Below, piece after piece: positions 18,075-27,402 of a DNA stretch of 62,873 nt. Source of the stretch: Bacteroidota bacterium (GTDB taxonomy: Bacteria; Bacteroidota; Bacteroidia; Bacteroidales; Porphyromonadaceae); the NCBI GenBank assembly GCA_023388555.1, contig JAEWGA010000036.1:1-62873 (forward strand), given 5' to 3'. Each line of letters starts with the position of its first letter. The stretch's first letter is position 1. A program made the translations under genes and the position numbers. The notes under the pieces were generated by a model, which saw only the letters and a program-made list of their open reading frames with translations, did not search any database and was not told the origin of the DNA.

Positions 18075-18575
18075 TTACTTTAGGCCTAACTTAGCACGAA
18101 CTTGAGCAGTGCAATTAATGCCAGTAGCTCCTACATAGTGCATCATTTGTGCATCTAAGATGTAAGCATAGCCATTTTCAGCACCTACTTTGTCAATAGC
18201 ATCTTTCAGTTTCTTTTGAATAGGTGCTATTAGCTCGGCTTGTTTCTTTTGGATGTCCTCGCCAGCAACATTCATAAGGTCTTCAATCCTCTTTTGAATA
18301 TCTTGGATATCTTGTTGCTTCCGAAGTTTAATTGCTTCAATCATAGAGTCTTGCTGAGCCACATACTCTTGATACTTTTTTTGTAGCTCCTGCCTCATGG
18401 TTACGATGGTGTCTTCGTATTTCTTCTTTAACCCATCCAGTTCTGTTTGCATCGCCTTTGTTTCGGGCATGTCTACCATAATTGCTTGTGCATCTACGAT
18501 AGCAATCTTTTGAGGAGCTTGAGCAAATGCTACCATTGGCAGCAGAAGCATTAGGGAGAGGAGTAATTTCTTCAT
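18075..18575 (-). CDS. ompH: OmpH/Skp family periplasmic chaperone (second copy)
   Basis: This 166-residue protein has signal peptide MKKLLLSLMLLLPMVAFAQ. After the signal it shows KIAIVDAQAIMVDMPE, the OmpH start, then a long charged coiled coil (residues ~45-115) and the closing beta strands YAYILDAQMM. Skp-type proteins are trimeric jellyfish-shaped holdases that carry unfolded outer-membrane proteins to BamA. It sits at the end of the uppS-bamA-ompH-ompH run, 92 bases after its paralog. The start at 18575 is chosen because the signal peptide begins there; upstream codons in frame are not signal-like. Confidence 0.9.
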   Translation of the reverse strand: MKKLLLSLMLLLPMVAFAQAPQKIAIVDAQAIMVDMPETKAMQTELDGLKKKYEDTIVTMRQELQKKYQEYVAQQDSMIEAIKLRKQQDIQDIQKRIEDLMNVAGEDIQKKQAELIAPIQKKLKDAIDKVGAENGYAYILDAQMMHYVGATGINCTAQVRAKLGLK

Positions 18576-18667
18576 TGGTTTTGTTATTTGACAAAAATGA
18601 TATTGAGCATTACAAATACAGTATCCGTTATAGTTTCGGATAACTACTGCGTGCAAATATACTCAGA

Positions 18668-19198
18668 TTAGTTGGAATAACCGAGAACCGAAAGCACATC
18701 GTTAGAAATATCGGCCTCGGGTGCTCCAAATATTATGTTTCCAGCAGTAGCACGGTCAAGAACTACAAGGTAACCTCTTCTTTGCGATATCAGTTTTACT
18801 GCTTCGTATATTTTATCTTGTATTGGTTTTATAAGCTGTTGTTGTAGCTTTAGCATTTCGCCTTGCGGGCCAAAGTATTGTTGCTGGAGCTTACGAGCCT
18901 CTTGTTCGGCGGCTACAATAGCATTTTCGCGTTGCACTTTTGTGTTGTTGTCCAGCTTGGACAGGTCCTTTTGGTATGCACTGTACAGCTCTTGGGCTTT
19001 TGTTTCTAACGCTTTTATCTTTTGGGTCCAAGCCTCGGACTGCTGTTGTAGCTGTTTATTGGCTTTTTGTGCATCGGGTATTTTGCTCATTAAATATTGC
19101 ATGTCGATAAGTGCAAGTTGCTGCAACGACTGACTTTGAGCAGATGCTGCTAACACGGCAGTTAGCAACAAGATAGTATATAAAAATAGTCTTCGCAT
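18668..19198 (-). CDS. ompH: OmpH/Skp family periplasmic chaperone (first copy)
   Basis: This 176-residue protein has a signal peptide ending ASAQ. It has the same layout as its neighbour: LALIDMQYLMSKIPDAQKA, a coiled coil of Gln/Lys/Glu repeats, then GYLVVLDRATAGNIIFGAPE. It is 41 bases downstream of bamA. The pair of Skp paralogs behind BamA is usual for Bacteroidota and suggests division of labour in outer-membrane protein delivery (inference). Confidence 0.9.
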   Translation of the reverse strand: MRRLFLYTILLLTAVLAASAQSQSLQQLALIDMQYLMSKIPDAQKANKQLQQQSEAWTQKIKALETKAQELYSAYQKDLSKLDNNTKVQRENAIVAAEQEARKLQQQYFGPQGEMLKLQQQLIKPIQDKIYEAVKLISQRRGYLVVLDRATAGNIIFGAPEADISNDVLSVLGYSN

Positions 19199-19239
19199 GA
19201 TAAAGTGATTATAAGGGGTGAGAAAACATGTTGTAACCT

Positions 19240-22017
19240 TTAGAATTCTTGTCCTAACACAAAGTGGAGGTTGCTACCACCTTTGGAAAGGCGCCCATCG
19301 GGTACATCAAAACCATATCCCCAGTCTATACCCATAAGGCCGAGCATTGGTATCATAATACGTACGCCTAACCCTGCAGAACGCTTGAGTTGTAAGGGAT
19401 TAAAGTCTCGGATTTGAGCCCAGGCGTTACCCGCTTCAACAAATCCTAAAGCCCATATAGTGGTAGAACCTTCAATAATGAGCGGATACCTAAGTTCCAT
19501 GGCTACCTTGGAGTAAGCATAGGCTCCTACACCATTATCGCCACCAAGGCTACCATTTTTGTACCCGCGTAAGCCTACGGTTTCGTTAAGATAGGTGTTG
19601 TAACTGGCGGACATCCCATCACCACCAACATAGAACGTTCCAAAAGGAGAAGGCTTATATGGGTTGTATGAGCCTAAGAAGCCCGACTCGGCACGAGCCA
19701 TAAGCACAGGGGTGCGTTTATAGCGAGTAACATCCAGTAAAGGCAAAAACACCTGGCTTTTCACCTTGATTTTGTAGTACTCTATAAACTTGTTTCTGGC
19801 TTGTACCGATAGCTTAGGATCCGCATAATTCACACCATCGAAAAGAGAATAGGGCGGAGTACTCATTGCTGTTATAGAGAACAGCGAGCCTCTACGTGTA
19901 TAAATAGGATTATCAATAGAGGAACGAGTAAGATCTACGGTGAGGTTAATCTCGTTAGCTATACCATTGTCCATTCCGAAGCTATAGTACATTAAGCTCC
20001 AGTTTTTAAGTTTATATAGTGTATAGTTTAGGCTGGCCTGGAACTGAAAGTTATCATCGGGCCAAGTTAAACGTTTCCCGTAGGAAATACTCCCACCAAA
20101 CATATCTAATGTTTTGTCGGGGTCGTAAGCACTTTCGTACAAACTGGAAGCGTCGTAACCATATCCGTAACCATCGTAACCATATCCGTAGCCGTAACCA
20201 TAACCTCCGTAACCATAACCTCCATAGGGATATCCGCCATATCCATACCCGCCATAGGGGTATCCACCGTAGCCATACCCCCCGTACATTAGCGGGTCGT
20301 AGGCTAAGTCCTGTCTTTGAGAATTGTAAAACTTGGTATTAATTTGGGTTTGGCGCGACATCCAGGCACTTATACTAAACATATTGGGACGTTTGCCGCC
20401 AAACCACGGGTCCATAAACTGGATGCTATAGGATTGGTAGTAACGCCCGTTAGTTTGCCCCGAAAGCGTTAGGGTTTGTCCTTCTCCGGTAGGTAAAAAT
20501 CCTTTATACGACTTGGGATTGAACAAATTTTTAATGGAGAAATTAGTAAACTTCAAGGCTACCCGGCCCAACAATCCTGTTTGCGACCATCCGCCCGAAA
20601 ACTCTATTTGGTCGTTGGATTTGGGCACCAAGTCCCACTCCAAGTCCACTGTACCGCTGTCTTCGTGTGGTATAGGTGTAGGGGTTATTTTTTCTGGGTC
20701 GAAGTGTCCAGTTTGTGCTATCTGACGAATAGAGCGTATCACATAGTCTTTGCTAAAAAGCATTCCTGGTTTGGTGTATAACTCTCTTCGTATAACATCT
20801 TCGTACAAACGGTCGTTACCCCTAATTACCACTTTGTTAATAGTGGCAGGTTTGCCTTCGTGTATACGGATGTCCAATGCCACGGAGTCTCCTTTAACTT
20901 CGGTTTCTACAGGCATCATATAGGCAAAAAGATAGCCGTTATTGGAGTATATGTTGGATAGCGCATCTTCATCGGTGTTCAGGCGGCCTTCCAGTTTCTT
21001 TTGGTCATATACATCACCTGCTTTCATTCCCAGGATACGCTCCAAGTCATCGGTAGAGTATTTTGTATTGCCAACAAACTTTATATCCTTGATATAATAC
21101 TTTTTGCCTTCATTAATGGCAATATCTATATTCACCCGTTTATCATCGTGGCGATATACTGTGTCCGACACTATTTCGGCATCGCGGTAGCCATATTGGT
21201 GATATAGGTCCAGGATATTGTTCAGGTCCGTTTTGTACTCTTTTTGGACGAACTTTTTGGTGCTGAATATTTCCAAGATGCTATTCCAAAAATGTCGTGT
21301 TAAAGAAAACTCTTCATTGGTTTTCTTCATGGCTTTTTTCAGCTGTACGTCGGAAAGGTTCTTATTGCCTTTGAAATTGATAGCGTAAATTTTTGTTTTG
21401 GTATTTTTTTCTACATCCAAATTCAAAATAACGTATCCTTCTCGCTGAGGGTCGTCCACTTCTCGGGAGGAAACAAATACGTTGCTATACCCTTTCTCAT
21501 CAAAAAACTTAGTAACAATATTTTTTGCCCTATCCACCAAAAACGGTGTTATTTGCGTTCCTTGCTGTAAGGAGGCAAGTTGGTTGGTTAGCAAGCTTTC
21601 GTTTTCGGACTTGGAAACACCGTTAATATATAACTTGGAGAGCCTGGCACGCTCGGTGATATTAATAACAAGCCATACGCTATCGCCTTGTATTTTGGAG
21701 GCTTCTATACTCACATCCGAGAAAAGCCCGTGCCTTAGGTAACTTTTTACGGCATCTGTAATGGCATCGCCCGGAATATCTACTCGTTGACCAACCTGCA
21801 AGCCCGATACGCTAATAACAATAGGCGCCTCGTAGCTTTTATTACCACGCACTTCAATGCCTGCAATAACTTTGTTAACGGGGTGATTGTAGGAGATATT
21901 GGGGGGAACAGTATCGGTTTGTGCTAAGGCTGTTGTAAAACAGGTGAAGCCACAGCAAATAAAACACAAATACAATGCTGTTATTTTAAGGGTATGAAAT
22001 GGTTTGTTCGTTTTCAT
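19240..22017 (-). CDS. bamA: Outer membrane protein assembly factor BamA
   Basis: This 925-residue protein has a signal peptide, a run of POTRA domains (residues ~45-440; repeated INFKGNKNLSD, IKFVGNTKYSTDDL, VVIRGNDRLYEDVI patterns) and a C-terminal Omp85 barrel. The barrel ends in WGYGFDVPDGRLSKGG and LGQEF with a terminal Phe. It folds and inserts beta-barrel proteins into the outer membrane. Upstream uppS stops three bases before this start, and two ompH chaperones follow. Residues ~576-620, early in the barrel, form a Gly-Tyr-rich insertion (see the repeat entry). Length exceeds the ~810 residues of E. coli BamA. Confidence 0.95.
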   Translation of the reverse strand: MKTNKPFHTLKITALYLCFICCGFTCFTTALAQTDTVPPNISYNHPVNKVIAGIEVRGNKSYEAPIVISVSGLQVGQRVDIPGDAITDAVKSYLRHGLFSDVSIEASKIQGDSVWLVINITERARLSKLYINGVSKSENESLLTNQLASLQQGTQITPFLVDRAKNIVTKFFDEKGYSNVFVSSREVDDPQREGYVILNLDVEKNTKTKIYAINFKGNKNLSDVQLKKAMKKTNEEFSLTRHFWNSILEIFSTKKFVQKEYKTDLNNILDLYHQYGYRDAEIVSDTVYRHDDKRVNIDIAINEGKKYYIKDIKFVGNTKYSTDDLERILGMKAGDVYDQKKLEGRLNTDEDALSNIYSNNGYLFAYMMPVETEVKGDSVALDIRIHEGKPATINKVVIRGNDRLYEDVIRRELYTKPGMLFSKDYVIRSIRQIAQTGHFDPEKITPTPIPHEDSGTVDLEWDLVPKSNDQIEFSGGWSQTGLLGRVALKFTNFSIKNLFNPKSYKGFLPTGEGQTLTLSGQTNGRYYQSYSIQFMDPWFGGKRPNMFSISAWMSRQTQINTKFYNSQRQDLAYDPLMYGGYGYGGYPYGGYGYGGYPYGGYGYGGYGYGYGYGYDGYGYGYDASSLYESAYDPDKTLDMFGGSISYGKRLTWPDDNFQFQASLNYTLYKLKNWSLMYYSFGMDNGIANEINLTVDLTRSSIDNPIYTRRGSLFSITAMSTPPYSLFDGVNYADPKLSVQARNKFIEYYKIKVKSQVFLPLLDVTRYKRTPVLMARAESGFLGSYNPYKPSPFGTFYVGGDGMSASYNTYLNETVGLRGYKNGSLGGDNGVGAYAYSKVAMELRYPLIIEGSTTIWALGFVEAGNAWAQIRDFNPLQLKRSAGLGVRIMIPMLGLMGIDWGYGFDVPDGRLSKGGSNLHFVLGQEF
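20155..20290 (-). repeat. Gly-Tyr repeat tract inside bamA
   Basis: Imperfect 12-15-base repeats encode about 45 residues of alternating YGGYGYGGYPYGG-type sequence, then YGYGYGYDGYGYGYD. It lies between barrel strands, so it is probably an extracellular loop. Repeats of this kind can change length by slippage. Confidence 0.85.
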
Positions 22018-22020
22018 TGG

Positions 22021-22827
22021 CTATTCGGAGTCTCTGGGTGGGACTTCGTTAATGGATCTATTTGGAGTACTACTACGGTTAACGGAGGCATCCTGTACTT
22101 GGGACACTTGCTCTCCTGTTTTACCGTATCGGCGTTGTCTTTGCTGAAAATCACAGAGTGCTTCACAAAGCGTATTATGGTTAAAGTCGGGCCAACAAAT
22201 GGGGGTAAAGTACAGCTCGGCATAAGCACTTTGCCATAATAAGAAGTTGCTAAGGCGGTACTCGCCTCCTGTTCGTATAATTAAGTCGGGGTCTGGTATA
22301 TCACAAGTATATAAGTGTTGGGCCAGGTCTTTTTCCGTCCACTCTTGTGGCGCGTTGGTTTGTTGTGCCAGTTTTTTGCAGGCTTGTACAATTTCCTCCT
22401 TCGCCGAGTAGCTCAGAGCCAGCACCAACGTAAGTTTTGAATTATGAGCTGTTTGCTTAACAACTGTTTGTAGTGTGTTTTGTACATCCAAAGGCAAATG
22501 GCTCAAGTTTCCTATGGCCTGTAAACGAATACCTTGTTTTTGTAGTTGCGGCAATTCGTTTACCATGGAATAGCCCAAAAGGTGCATTAGAGTACTTACC
22601 TCTTGTTGGGGACGGTTCCAATTTTCTTCGGAAAAGGTGTAGAGAGTTAGGTATTCTATACCCAACTGGCATGCGCTTTCAACAACCCGGCGTACAGCCT
22701 CAACCCCCTTTGTATGACCATATGTACGAGGCTGGCCATGGAGCTGGGCCCATCTGCCGTTACCGTCCATAATCACAGCAACATGTTTGGGTATATTGTT
22801 ATGGTCCAATAAGGATGACGCGTTCAT
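22021..22827 (-). CDS. uppS: Undecaprenyl diphosphate synthase (cis-prenyltransferase)
   Basis: This 268-residue protein carries the family motifs: VAVIMDGNGRWAQ with the catalytic Asp near residue 18, the YTFSEENWNRP block, DLIIRTGGEYRLSNFLLWQ, and the Glu of YAELYFTP. It makes C55 undecaprenyl diphosphate, the lipid carrier for peptidoglycan, LPS and other glycans. The last ~25 residues after QRRYGK are a family-external tail. First gene of the run with bamA (3-base gap), an arrangement known from many Gram-negatives. Confidence 0.95.
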   Translation of the reverse strand: MNASSLLDHNNIPKHVAVIMDGNGRWAQLHGQPRTYGHTKGVEAVRRVVESACQLGIEYLTLYTFSEENWNRPQQEVSTLMHLLGYSMVNELPQLQKQGIRLQAIGNLSHLPLDVQNTLQTVVKQTAHNSKLTLVLALSYSAKEEIVQACKKLAQQTNAPQEWTEKDLAQHLYTCDIPDPDLIIRTGGEYRLSNFLLWQSAYAELYFTPICWPDFNHNTLCEALCDFQQRQRRYGKTGEQVSQVQDASVNRSSTPNRSINEVPPRDSE

Positions 22828-22874
22828 ATCTTTACTTTGTATAGTATATATGTGGGCGTAAAGGCTTTAAATGC

Positions 22875-24257
22875 TTATTGTCGAATATCGTTAATAATAC
22901 CACCTTTTTTGTCCTGAAAACCTTTCCACACCTCTGTCGAGGCTTTTCCACCTACTGTACCACCTACAATGTAAATAACCTCTTCCTGGTTGGTGTCGTT
23001 AAGTATAAGCCCCGAAGCCCCCATGCGTGGTGCAAAGTCTTTTCCTGGCTCTTGTTCTTTAGTTAAAGTAGTCCAGCTGATGCCTTTGTCGTTACTTATA
23101 TACATGGCGCTACTTTCTTTTCCAGCATATTTTCCACCTATCATATATAAGGTATTTCCTTTGGTTAGGTACAAGGCACCTTCTGTAGCGGTTTGTATTT
23201 CGCCCCGGTAAGGCATTTTTGCCCAATGGTCACCATCGGAAGTGAAGAAGAGGTTACGCACAGCTTCCCCTTTGGCATTTTGTCCACCCACAATATTTGC
23301 CTTGATAATGCCGGCTACTGCTGTGGTAAATACGTAGGCGTTTCGCACAGGGAACTCTTCGCTTAACTCTGTACCTTTATGTGTTTCGCCATTGCTAATG
23401 GTGCATGCAAAATAATGTTGTGGTGCCGAGGGGGCGTATCCTATAGCTTTCCATTCCACTGGGGCATTGGCTGTTTGGGTTGCATCGTATGCCAACGTAG
23501 ATATTCGGATATCGCCAGTATTTATTTTCTCCCATGAGGAAAGGTCGGCAGTTGACCGGTACACTTCGTCTTGGTCCGATAGTCCCCAAACGCCCTCATT
23601 ATGGTCCAACACAATACTTTGTAGCCTAAGGGGTGGCAGGTTACTGCTCTTAAGGGTTAATTGTAAAGTGGCAGGGTTTGTAACCTCGTAAAGGTCTACT
23701 TGTTGCTGGTTACGAGCCAACCAATAGGTTTTCCCTTTAGTTGTCACAAAACGAGCCTCGGTGCTGGGCGGAACTTTTATTTCCTGTTTTAACCAAGTGA
23801 GCTTATTAGGGTTGTATCCATAAATTTGGAGGCGTATCTTGTAGTTTAATGTTTTTACTTTTTCGCCGTTCCGTTGCACCGTTAATTGTAGCTTGCCTCC
23901 AGAGACATCCCATTTTGCGGTATCGGTAACAAGCCATTGCCGAGATTTATTTGTGGTTTCGTTGGTAATGGTTGTTGTACATTCGCTGGAAAGGCGGATA
24001 CGCAAATATGCCGAATCCAACTTTGTGCCGTAAGGCAGGTACTGGGTGTTGTATATTAATCCGTTAAGGTGATCAATGCTCATAGCCATGGTAGGCGTAG
24101 CACTTCCTTTGGGGAACACAACCTGAAAGGAGGCTGGTTGCAGTAGGTCTGTATATACTTGGGGCTGAGGCACCTGAGGCGTTTCTTTGCAAGAAATAAA
24201 GAACAGGGTACCAACAGCCAAGAATAGGCTAAGGGGTAAAAGTAACTTCAAGTTCAT
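22875..24257 (-). CDS. DUF6242 family lipoprotein, kelch-like
   Basis: This 460-residue lipoprotein has lipobox FFISC (Cys near residue 23). The N-terminal ~130 residues form a beta-rich domain (YLPYGTKLDSAYLRI typical of the DUF6242 family). The rest is a propeller-like series with YRSTADLSSWEK, FTSDGDHWAKMPY, YISNDKGISWTTL and IYIVGG blocks, as in kelch or sialidase-type BNR repeats. Family function is not known to me. It precedes uppS on the same strand with a 47-base gap and has its own promoter box at 24285-24292. Confidence 0.8.
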   Translation of the reverse strand: MNLKLLLPLSLFLAVGTLFFISCKETPQVPQPQVYTDLLQPASFQVVFPKGSATPTMAMSIDHLNGLIYNTQYLPYGTKLDSAYLRIRLSSECTTTITNETTNKSRQWLVTDTAKWDVSGGKLQLTVQRNGEKVKTLNYKIRLQIYGYNPNKLTWLKQEIKVPPSTEARFVTTKGKTYWLARNQQQVDLYEVTNPATLQLTLKSSNLPPLRLQSIVLDHNEGVWGLSDQDEVYRSTADLSSWEKINTGDIRISTLAYDATQTANAPVEWKAIGYAPSAPQHYFACTISNGETHKGTELSEEFPVRNAYVFTTAVAGIIKANIVGGQNAKGEAVRNLFFTSDGDHWAKMPYRGEIQTATEGALYLTKGNTLYMIGGKYAGKESSAMYISNDKGISWTTLTKEQEPGKDFAPRMGASGLILNDTNQEEVIYIVGGTVGGKASTEVWKGFQDKKGGIINDIRQ

Positions 24258-24284
24258 AACGCTATGTATTACGCAATAGTCCTA

Positions 24285-24292
24285 CAAATGTA
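24285..24292 (-). promoter_or_regulatory. Bacteroidota -7 box for the DUF6242-uppS-bamA run
   Basis: On minus this reads TACATTTG, matching TAnnTTTG, 28 bases before the start codon. No clear -33 TTG at the standard spacing. Confidence 0.5.
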
Positions 24293-24437
24293 CACTTTTT
24301 CATTGGTCTAATAGGTATATTATGAGTAAACATAGGTCTCAATGAGAGGATACACTTGTTCCGCACTTGGCAATAACCGAGGATGTAGAAACAAAAAAAA
24401 CACCTACCAAGGATTTTCCTCAATAGGTGTTAATTTG

Positions 24438-24512
24438 TCGGGATGACTGGATTCGAACCAGCGACCACTCGCCCCCCAGACGAGTACTCTAACCGGGCTG
24501 AGCTACATCCCG
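24438..24512 (-). tRNA. tRNA-Pro (anticodon GGG)
   Basis: On minus, the acceptor stem CGGGATG pairs with CATCCCG, with discriminator A. D arm GCTCAGCCCGGTTAGAGT, anticodon stem CTCGT/GCGAG with loop CTGGGGG giving GGG, and T arm with GGTTCGAATCC are all present. CCA is not encoded. Promoter box 17 bases upstream. All cloverleaf stems close. Confidence 0.95.
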
Positions 24513-24528
24513 AACTCGTTTTGCTCTG

Positions 24529-24536
24529 CAAAGATA
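24529..24536 (-). promoter_or_regulatory. -7 box of tRNA-Pro
   Basis: TATCTTTG on minus, 17 bases before the mature tRNA 5' end, matching the Bacteroidota consensus TAnnTTTG. Confidence 0.6.
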
Positions 24537-24624
24537 CTACTTTTTTTTATTCTGCAAAGTATGGGTTAGTAAAGTATACGCGCCTACTACTCCTCCATAC
24601 AGCTGTAAATCAGCTTAAATCCTT

Positions 24625-24632
24625 TATATTTG
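24625..24632 (+). promoter_or_regulatory. -7 box of the GT2-deacetylase-GT87 operon
   Basis: TATATTTG on plus, 47 bases before the GTG start of the glycosyltransferase, matching TAnnTTTG. No clear -33 element. Confidence 0.5.
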
Positions 24633-24678
24633 CTACCTTAAAACAGCAGAATTATCCCATCCAATACCCCTATACAAC

Positions 24679-25431
24679 GTGTTAGAAACTTTTACCAACA
24701 CAGTGTTATGCTTAGTTATACCAGCCTACAACCCACACGACAATTGGTCCGAACGTCTGGTAAACTTTGTGAAGAAATTAGAGGATAGCTATCCACACCT
24801 TACAATAGCTTTGGTTATCTGCACCGATGGCTCAGAACACGGACATGATAGGGAAAGCGAAGCCTATATATCCGGTGCTATCCCTCATACCACCTACATA
24901 CATAGGGATATAAACAGAGGGAAAGGGTACTCTGTACGCGAAGGCATCACAGTGGCCACCAAACTCTACCCAACACCACTTTTATTGGTTACCGACTGGG
25001 ATTTACCATTCAACTACCAAACCTATATCCAAACCGTAAATGCTCTCCTTAATGGCGCTACAATAGTTGTTCCGCAACGAGATGAAAGTTACACGCATGT
25101 GCTATCTGTTCAGCGCTATTTTTGCTCGTTAGCCTCTAAATTCGTTAATAAGACGCTGCTTGGACTACCATTAACCGATACCCAAGGAGGCCTTAAAGGC
25201 ATTAGCCCCAACGGTGTCGATGCCATACTAAACACCCACATTAACACGTTCTTATATGACACCGAGTTTATAATAAACGCTGTTCGCCTTGGCATTCCCC
25301 TATCTTCGATACCAGCCCACATGCGCAATGGGATTACTGTAGGAACAATGAAATACCGCACTTTATGGAACGAACTAAAGAATCTTTCCCATCTTCTAAA
25401 AAGAAGGTGGTTCTCCTCAGCTTCGATGTAG
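24679..25431 (+). CDS. Glycosyltransferase family 2
   Basis: This 250-residue GT-A-fold protein starts at a GTG (residue 1), followed by LCLVIPAYNPHDNWSERL, the usual GT2 opening. The acidic metal motif is TDWDLPF (near residue 107), and TDTQGGLKG (near 165) resembles the DTQ(C/G)G motif of dolichol-phosphate-type transferases. It could move a sugar from a nucleotide donor to a polyprenyl phosphate carrier. No membrane segments are seen, unlike GtrB types. It overlaps the deacetylase gene by 67 bases, which implies coupled translation. Confidence 0.85.
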   Translation: MLETFTNTVLCLVIPAYNPHDNWSERLVNFVKKLEDSYPHLTIALVICTDGSEHGHDRESEAYISGAIPHTTYIHRDINRGKGYSVREGITVATKLYPTPLLLVTDWDLPFNYQTYIQTVNALLNGATIVVPQRDESYTHVLSVQRYFCSLASKFVNKTLLGLPLTDTQGGLKGISPNGVDAILNTHINTFLYDTEFIINAVRLGIPLSSIPAHMRNGITVGTMKYRTLWNELKNLSHLLKRRWFSSASM

Positions 25432-26189
25432 AGGAGTGTGATATCCCGTGCGAATACGGAACGGACTTAACACTATCGGAGCAACTATCCCTAACAGATG
25501 AGGGACTGGAGAATTTACTCTCTGTCATAGAAGCAGAAGGCGCCTCTCCTACTTTCTACACCACAGCCACGTATGCGCTACACGCCCCTGCAATGGTACA
25601 AAAACTGAGTATGCTGGGCGAGGTGGCTTCGCACGGTTATTACCATACAGGATGGGAAGAGAGCCACTTAACGGAGTCGGTACAAGTATTAGAAAACATA
25701 ACAGGTAAGGCGGTCCAAGGCTTCAGAATGCCCCGTATGGCTAACATCCCACCACAGGTATTACAGGATTGCGGGATTTCATACAATGCCTCCTCTAATC
25801 CAACGTGGATACCGGGTAGGTACTGCGCCTTAACCTCCCCTCGGCGCCCGCACATAGCAAATGGGATTACCCAAGTACCAGCCTCGGTAACTCCAATAAT
25901 TCGTTTCCCGTTGTTTTGGATTAGTGCTCATGTACTTCCCCTATCCTGGTACTGGTTTTTAGTGCGTAAAACCTTGCAACACGATGGCTACATACACTTA
26001 TACTTTCACCCGTGGGAGTTCAACAACGCCCTACAAGGGAAAGAGTATGGACTACCCAAATATTTACGCTCGCGCTGTGGGGAGCCTATGGTAAACATAC
26101 TTCGTTACTTGATTCGGCAACTACACCAACAAGGCTGTATATTCCAAACAACGTTTAACTTCTTGCAGCACTATGAATTCGGGAAATAA
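25365..26189 (+). CDS. Polysaccharide deacetylase family protein
   Basis: This 274-residue NodB-homology protein shows VVLLSFDVEECD with the catalytic-base and metal Asp, SHGYYHTGW supplying the HxxxH metal pair, FRMPRM in place of the usual RxPxG strand, and a closing IHLYFHPWEF. It has no signal peptide, so it should act in the cytosol on a lipid-linked or nucleotide-linked N-acetyl sugar (inference). The start overlaps the upstream GT2 gene by 67 bases and the end overlaps the GT87 gene by 17, so the three act together. Confidence 0.85.
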   Translation: MERTKESFPSSKKKVVLLSFDVEECDIPCEYGTDLTLSEQLSLTDEGLENLLSVIEAEGASPTFYTTATYALHAPAMVQKLSMLGEVASHGYYHTGWEESHLTESVQVLENITGKAVQGFRMPRMANIPPQVLQDCGISYNASSNPTWIPGRYCALTSPRRPHIANGITQVPASVTPIIRFPLFWISAHVLPLSWYWFLVRKTLQHDGYIHLYFHPWEFNNALQGKEYGLPKYLRSRCGEPMVNILRYLIRQLHQQGCIFQTTFNFLQHYEFGK

Positions 26190-27402
26190 TACCTTATGGG
26201 ATAGGTTTGTAAACTGGGCCTCTAAGCCTAAAGTTTATACTGCATTATGGTTTTTAGTATGTTTTGCAGCCTCCATAGCCAAATGCGCCCCCAAGCTACA
26301 TAATAACTTCTTGATATTTCGCGCCTCTTTTTGGCACCTAGTACAACAACAAAACCTATATGTACCATACCCAGCAGAGTACAACGACCTATTCTTATAC
26401 GGTCCCCCATTCACCTTGCTAATAGCACCTTTTGCAGTACTACCCGAAATCGTAGGGCTATTTGCTTGGAACATAGCTTTAGGGGCTATCTTATATGGCG
26501 CTATATTGGTACTGGAAAGAGAACATACAAAACGAGCATTTATTTTCTTTGTATCGGCTCACGAACTGCTGCTGGCTTTATTTATGCAGCAATTTAACGT
26601 TGCCATTTGTGCATTGCTTATCCTTTGTTTTGTAGCTATTCGTAACCAAAAAGAAGGTTGGGCGGCCTTTTTCCTGGTGTTGGGTACCATAACGAAAGTA
26701 TACGGGATAGTTGGGTTAGCCTTCTTCCCGCTCATAACCCGAAAAAAGAAATTCATTGGACACTCATTATTCTGGGCTATACTTCTGCTATTAGCACCAG
26801 CCTTAATTAGCAGTACAAGCTATGTGGTAGAGCAGTACCATAACTGGATTGGCGTTTTACCTGCCAAAAACGAAGCGAATATGTTTTCCTTAGCCCAAAA
26901 TATATCCTTGCTTGGTATTGTCAGGAAAATAACTCACAGCCCTAATTACTCCGACCTATGGATAATAACACCTATGGTTTCCCTTTTGGGGTTGGCGTTA
27001 CTCCGCCGAAGCTGCTACAAAATAACCCAATACCAGATGCTGTTATTAGCACAGGTATTGCTATATGTTGTTATCCTTAGCAGCGGGAGCGAAAGCTCTG
27101 GGTATATCACCGCCATGGTGGGTATTGCTATATGGTTTATGTATAGCAGGAAGGTAGTACCAAACAAGTTGCTTACAGGCTTACTTGTAGCAGCTATTAT
27201 ACTAACAAGCTTCTCGCATAGCGATTTAATGCCGGCCTACCTACAAAACACCTGGATAAAACCTTATGCCTTAAAAGCCTTAGTGCCATCGGTAATTGCT
27301 TTGCTAAATGGCATATACCTATTGCGCTACCCTTTCTTGCAACAAGAAAGCAACCCCAAAACGCAAGAGAAAGAAGTGGACACAATAGCAAACAAAAGCT
27401 AA
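26173..27402 (+). CDS. GT87-type (DUF2029) membrane glycosyltransferase
   Basis: This 409-residue integral membrane protein has about ten hydrophobic segments and an early NNFLIFRASFWHLVQQQNLY loop. The LYGPPFTLLIAPFAVLP block is typical of the DUF2029/GT87 family. GT87 enzymes use polyprenyl-phosphate-linked sugars as donors on the outer face of the inner membrane, which fits a GT2 that could load the carrier and a deacetylase that could modify the sugar. Last gene of a three-gene overlapping operon. The acceptor is unknown. Confidence 0.8.
   Translation: MNSGNNTLWDRFVNWASKPKVYTALWFLVCFAASIAKCAPKLHNNFLIFRASFWHLVQQQNLYVPYPAEYNDLFLYGPPFTLLIAPFAVLPEIVGLFAWNIALGAILYGAILVLEREHTKRAFIFFVSAHELLLALFMQQFNVAICALLILCFVAIRNQKEGWAAFFLVLGTITKVYGIVGLAFFPLITRKKKFIGHSLFWAILLLLAPALISSTSYVVEQYHNWIGVLPAKNEANMFSLAQNISLLGIVRKITHSPNYSDLWIITPMVSLLGLALLRRSCYKITQYQMLLLAQVLLYVVILSSGSESSGYITAMVGIAIWFMYSRKVVPNKLLTGLLVAAIILTSFSHSDLMPAYLQNTWIKPYALKALVPSVIALLNGIYLLRYPFLQQESNPKTQEKEVDTIANKS

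Noticed and set aside
20019..20342. Plus-strand frame rich in Arg, Asn and His opposite bamA
   Set aside because: Shadow of the Gly-Tyr repeat; repeats keep all frames open.
24443..24685. Plus-strand frame starting MTGFEPATTRPPDEY
   Set aside because: It is the antisense reading of tRNA-Pro, a well-known false gene.
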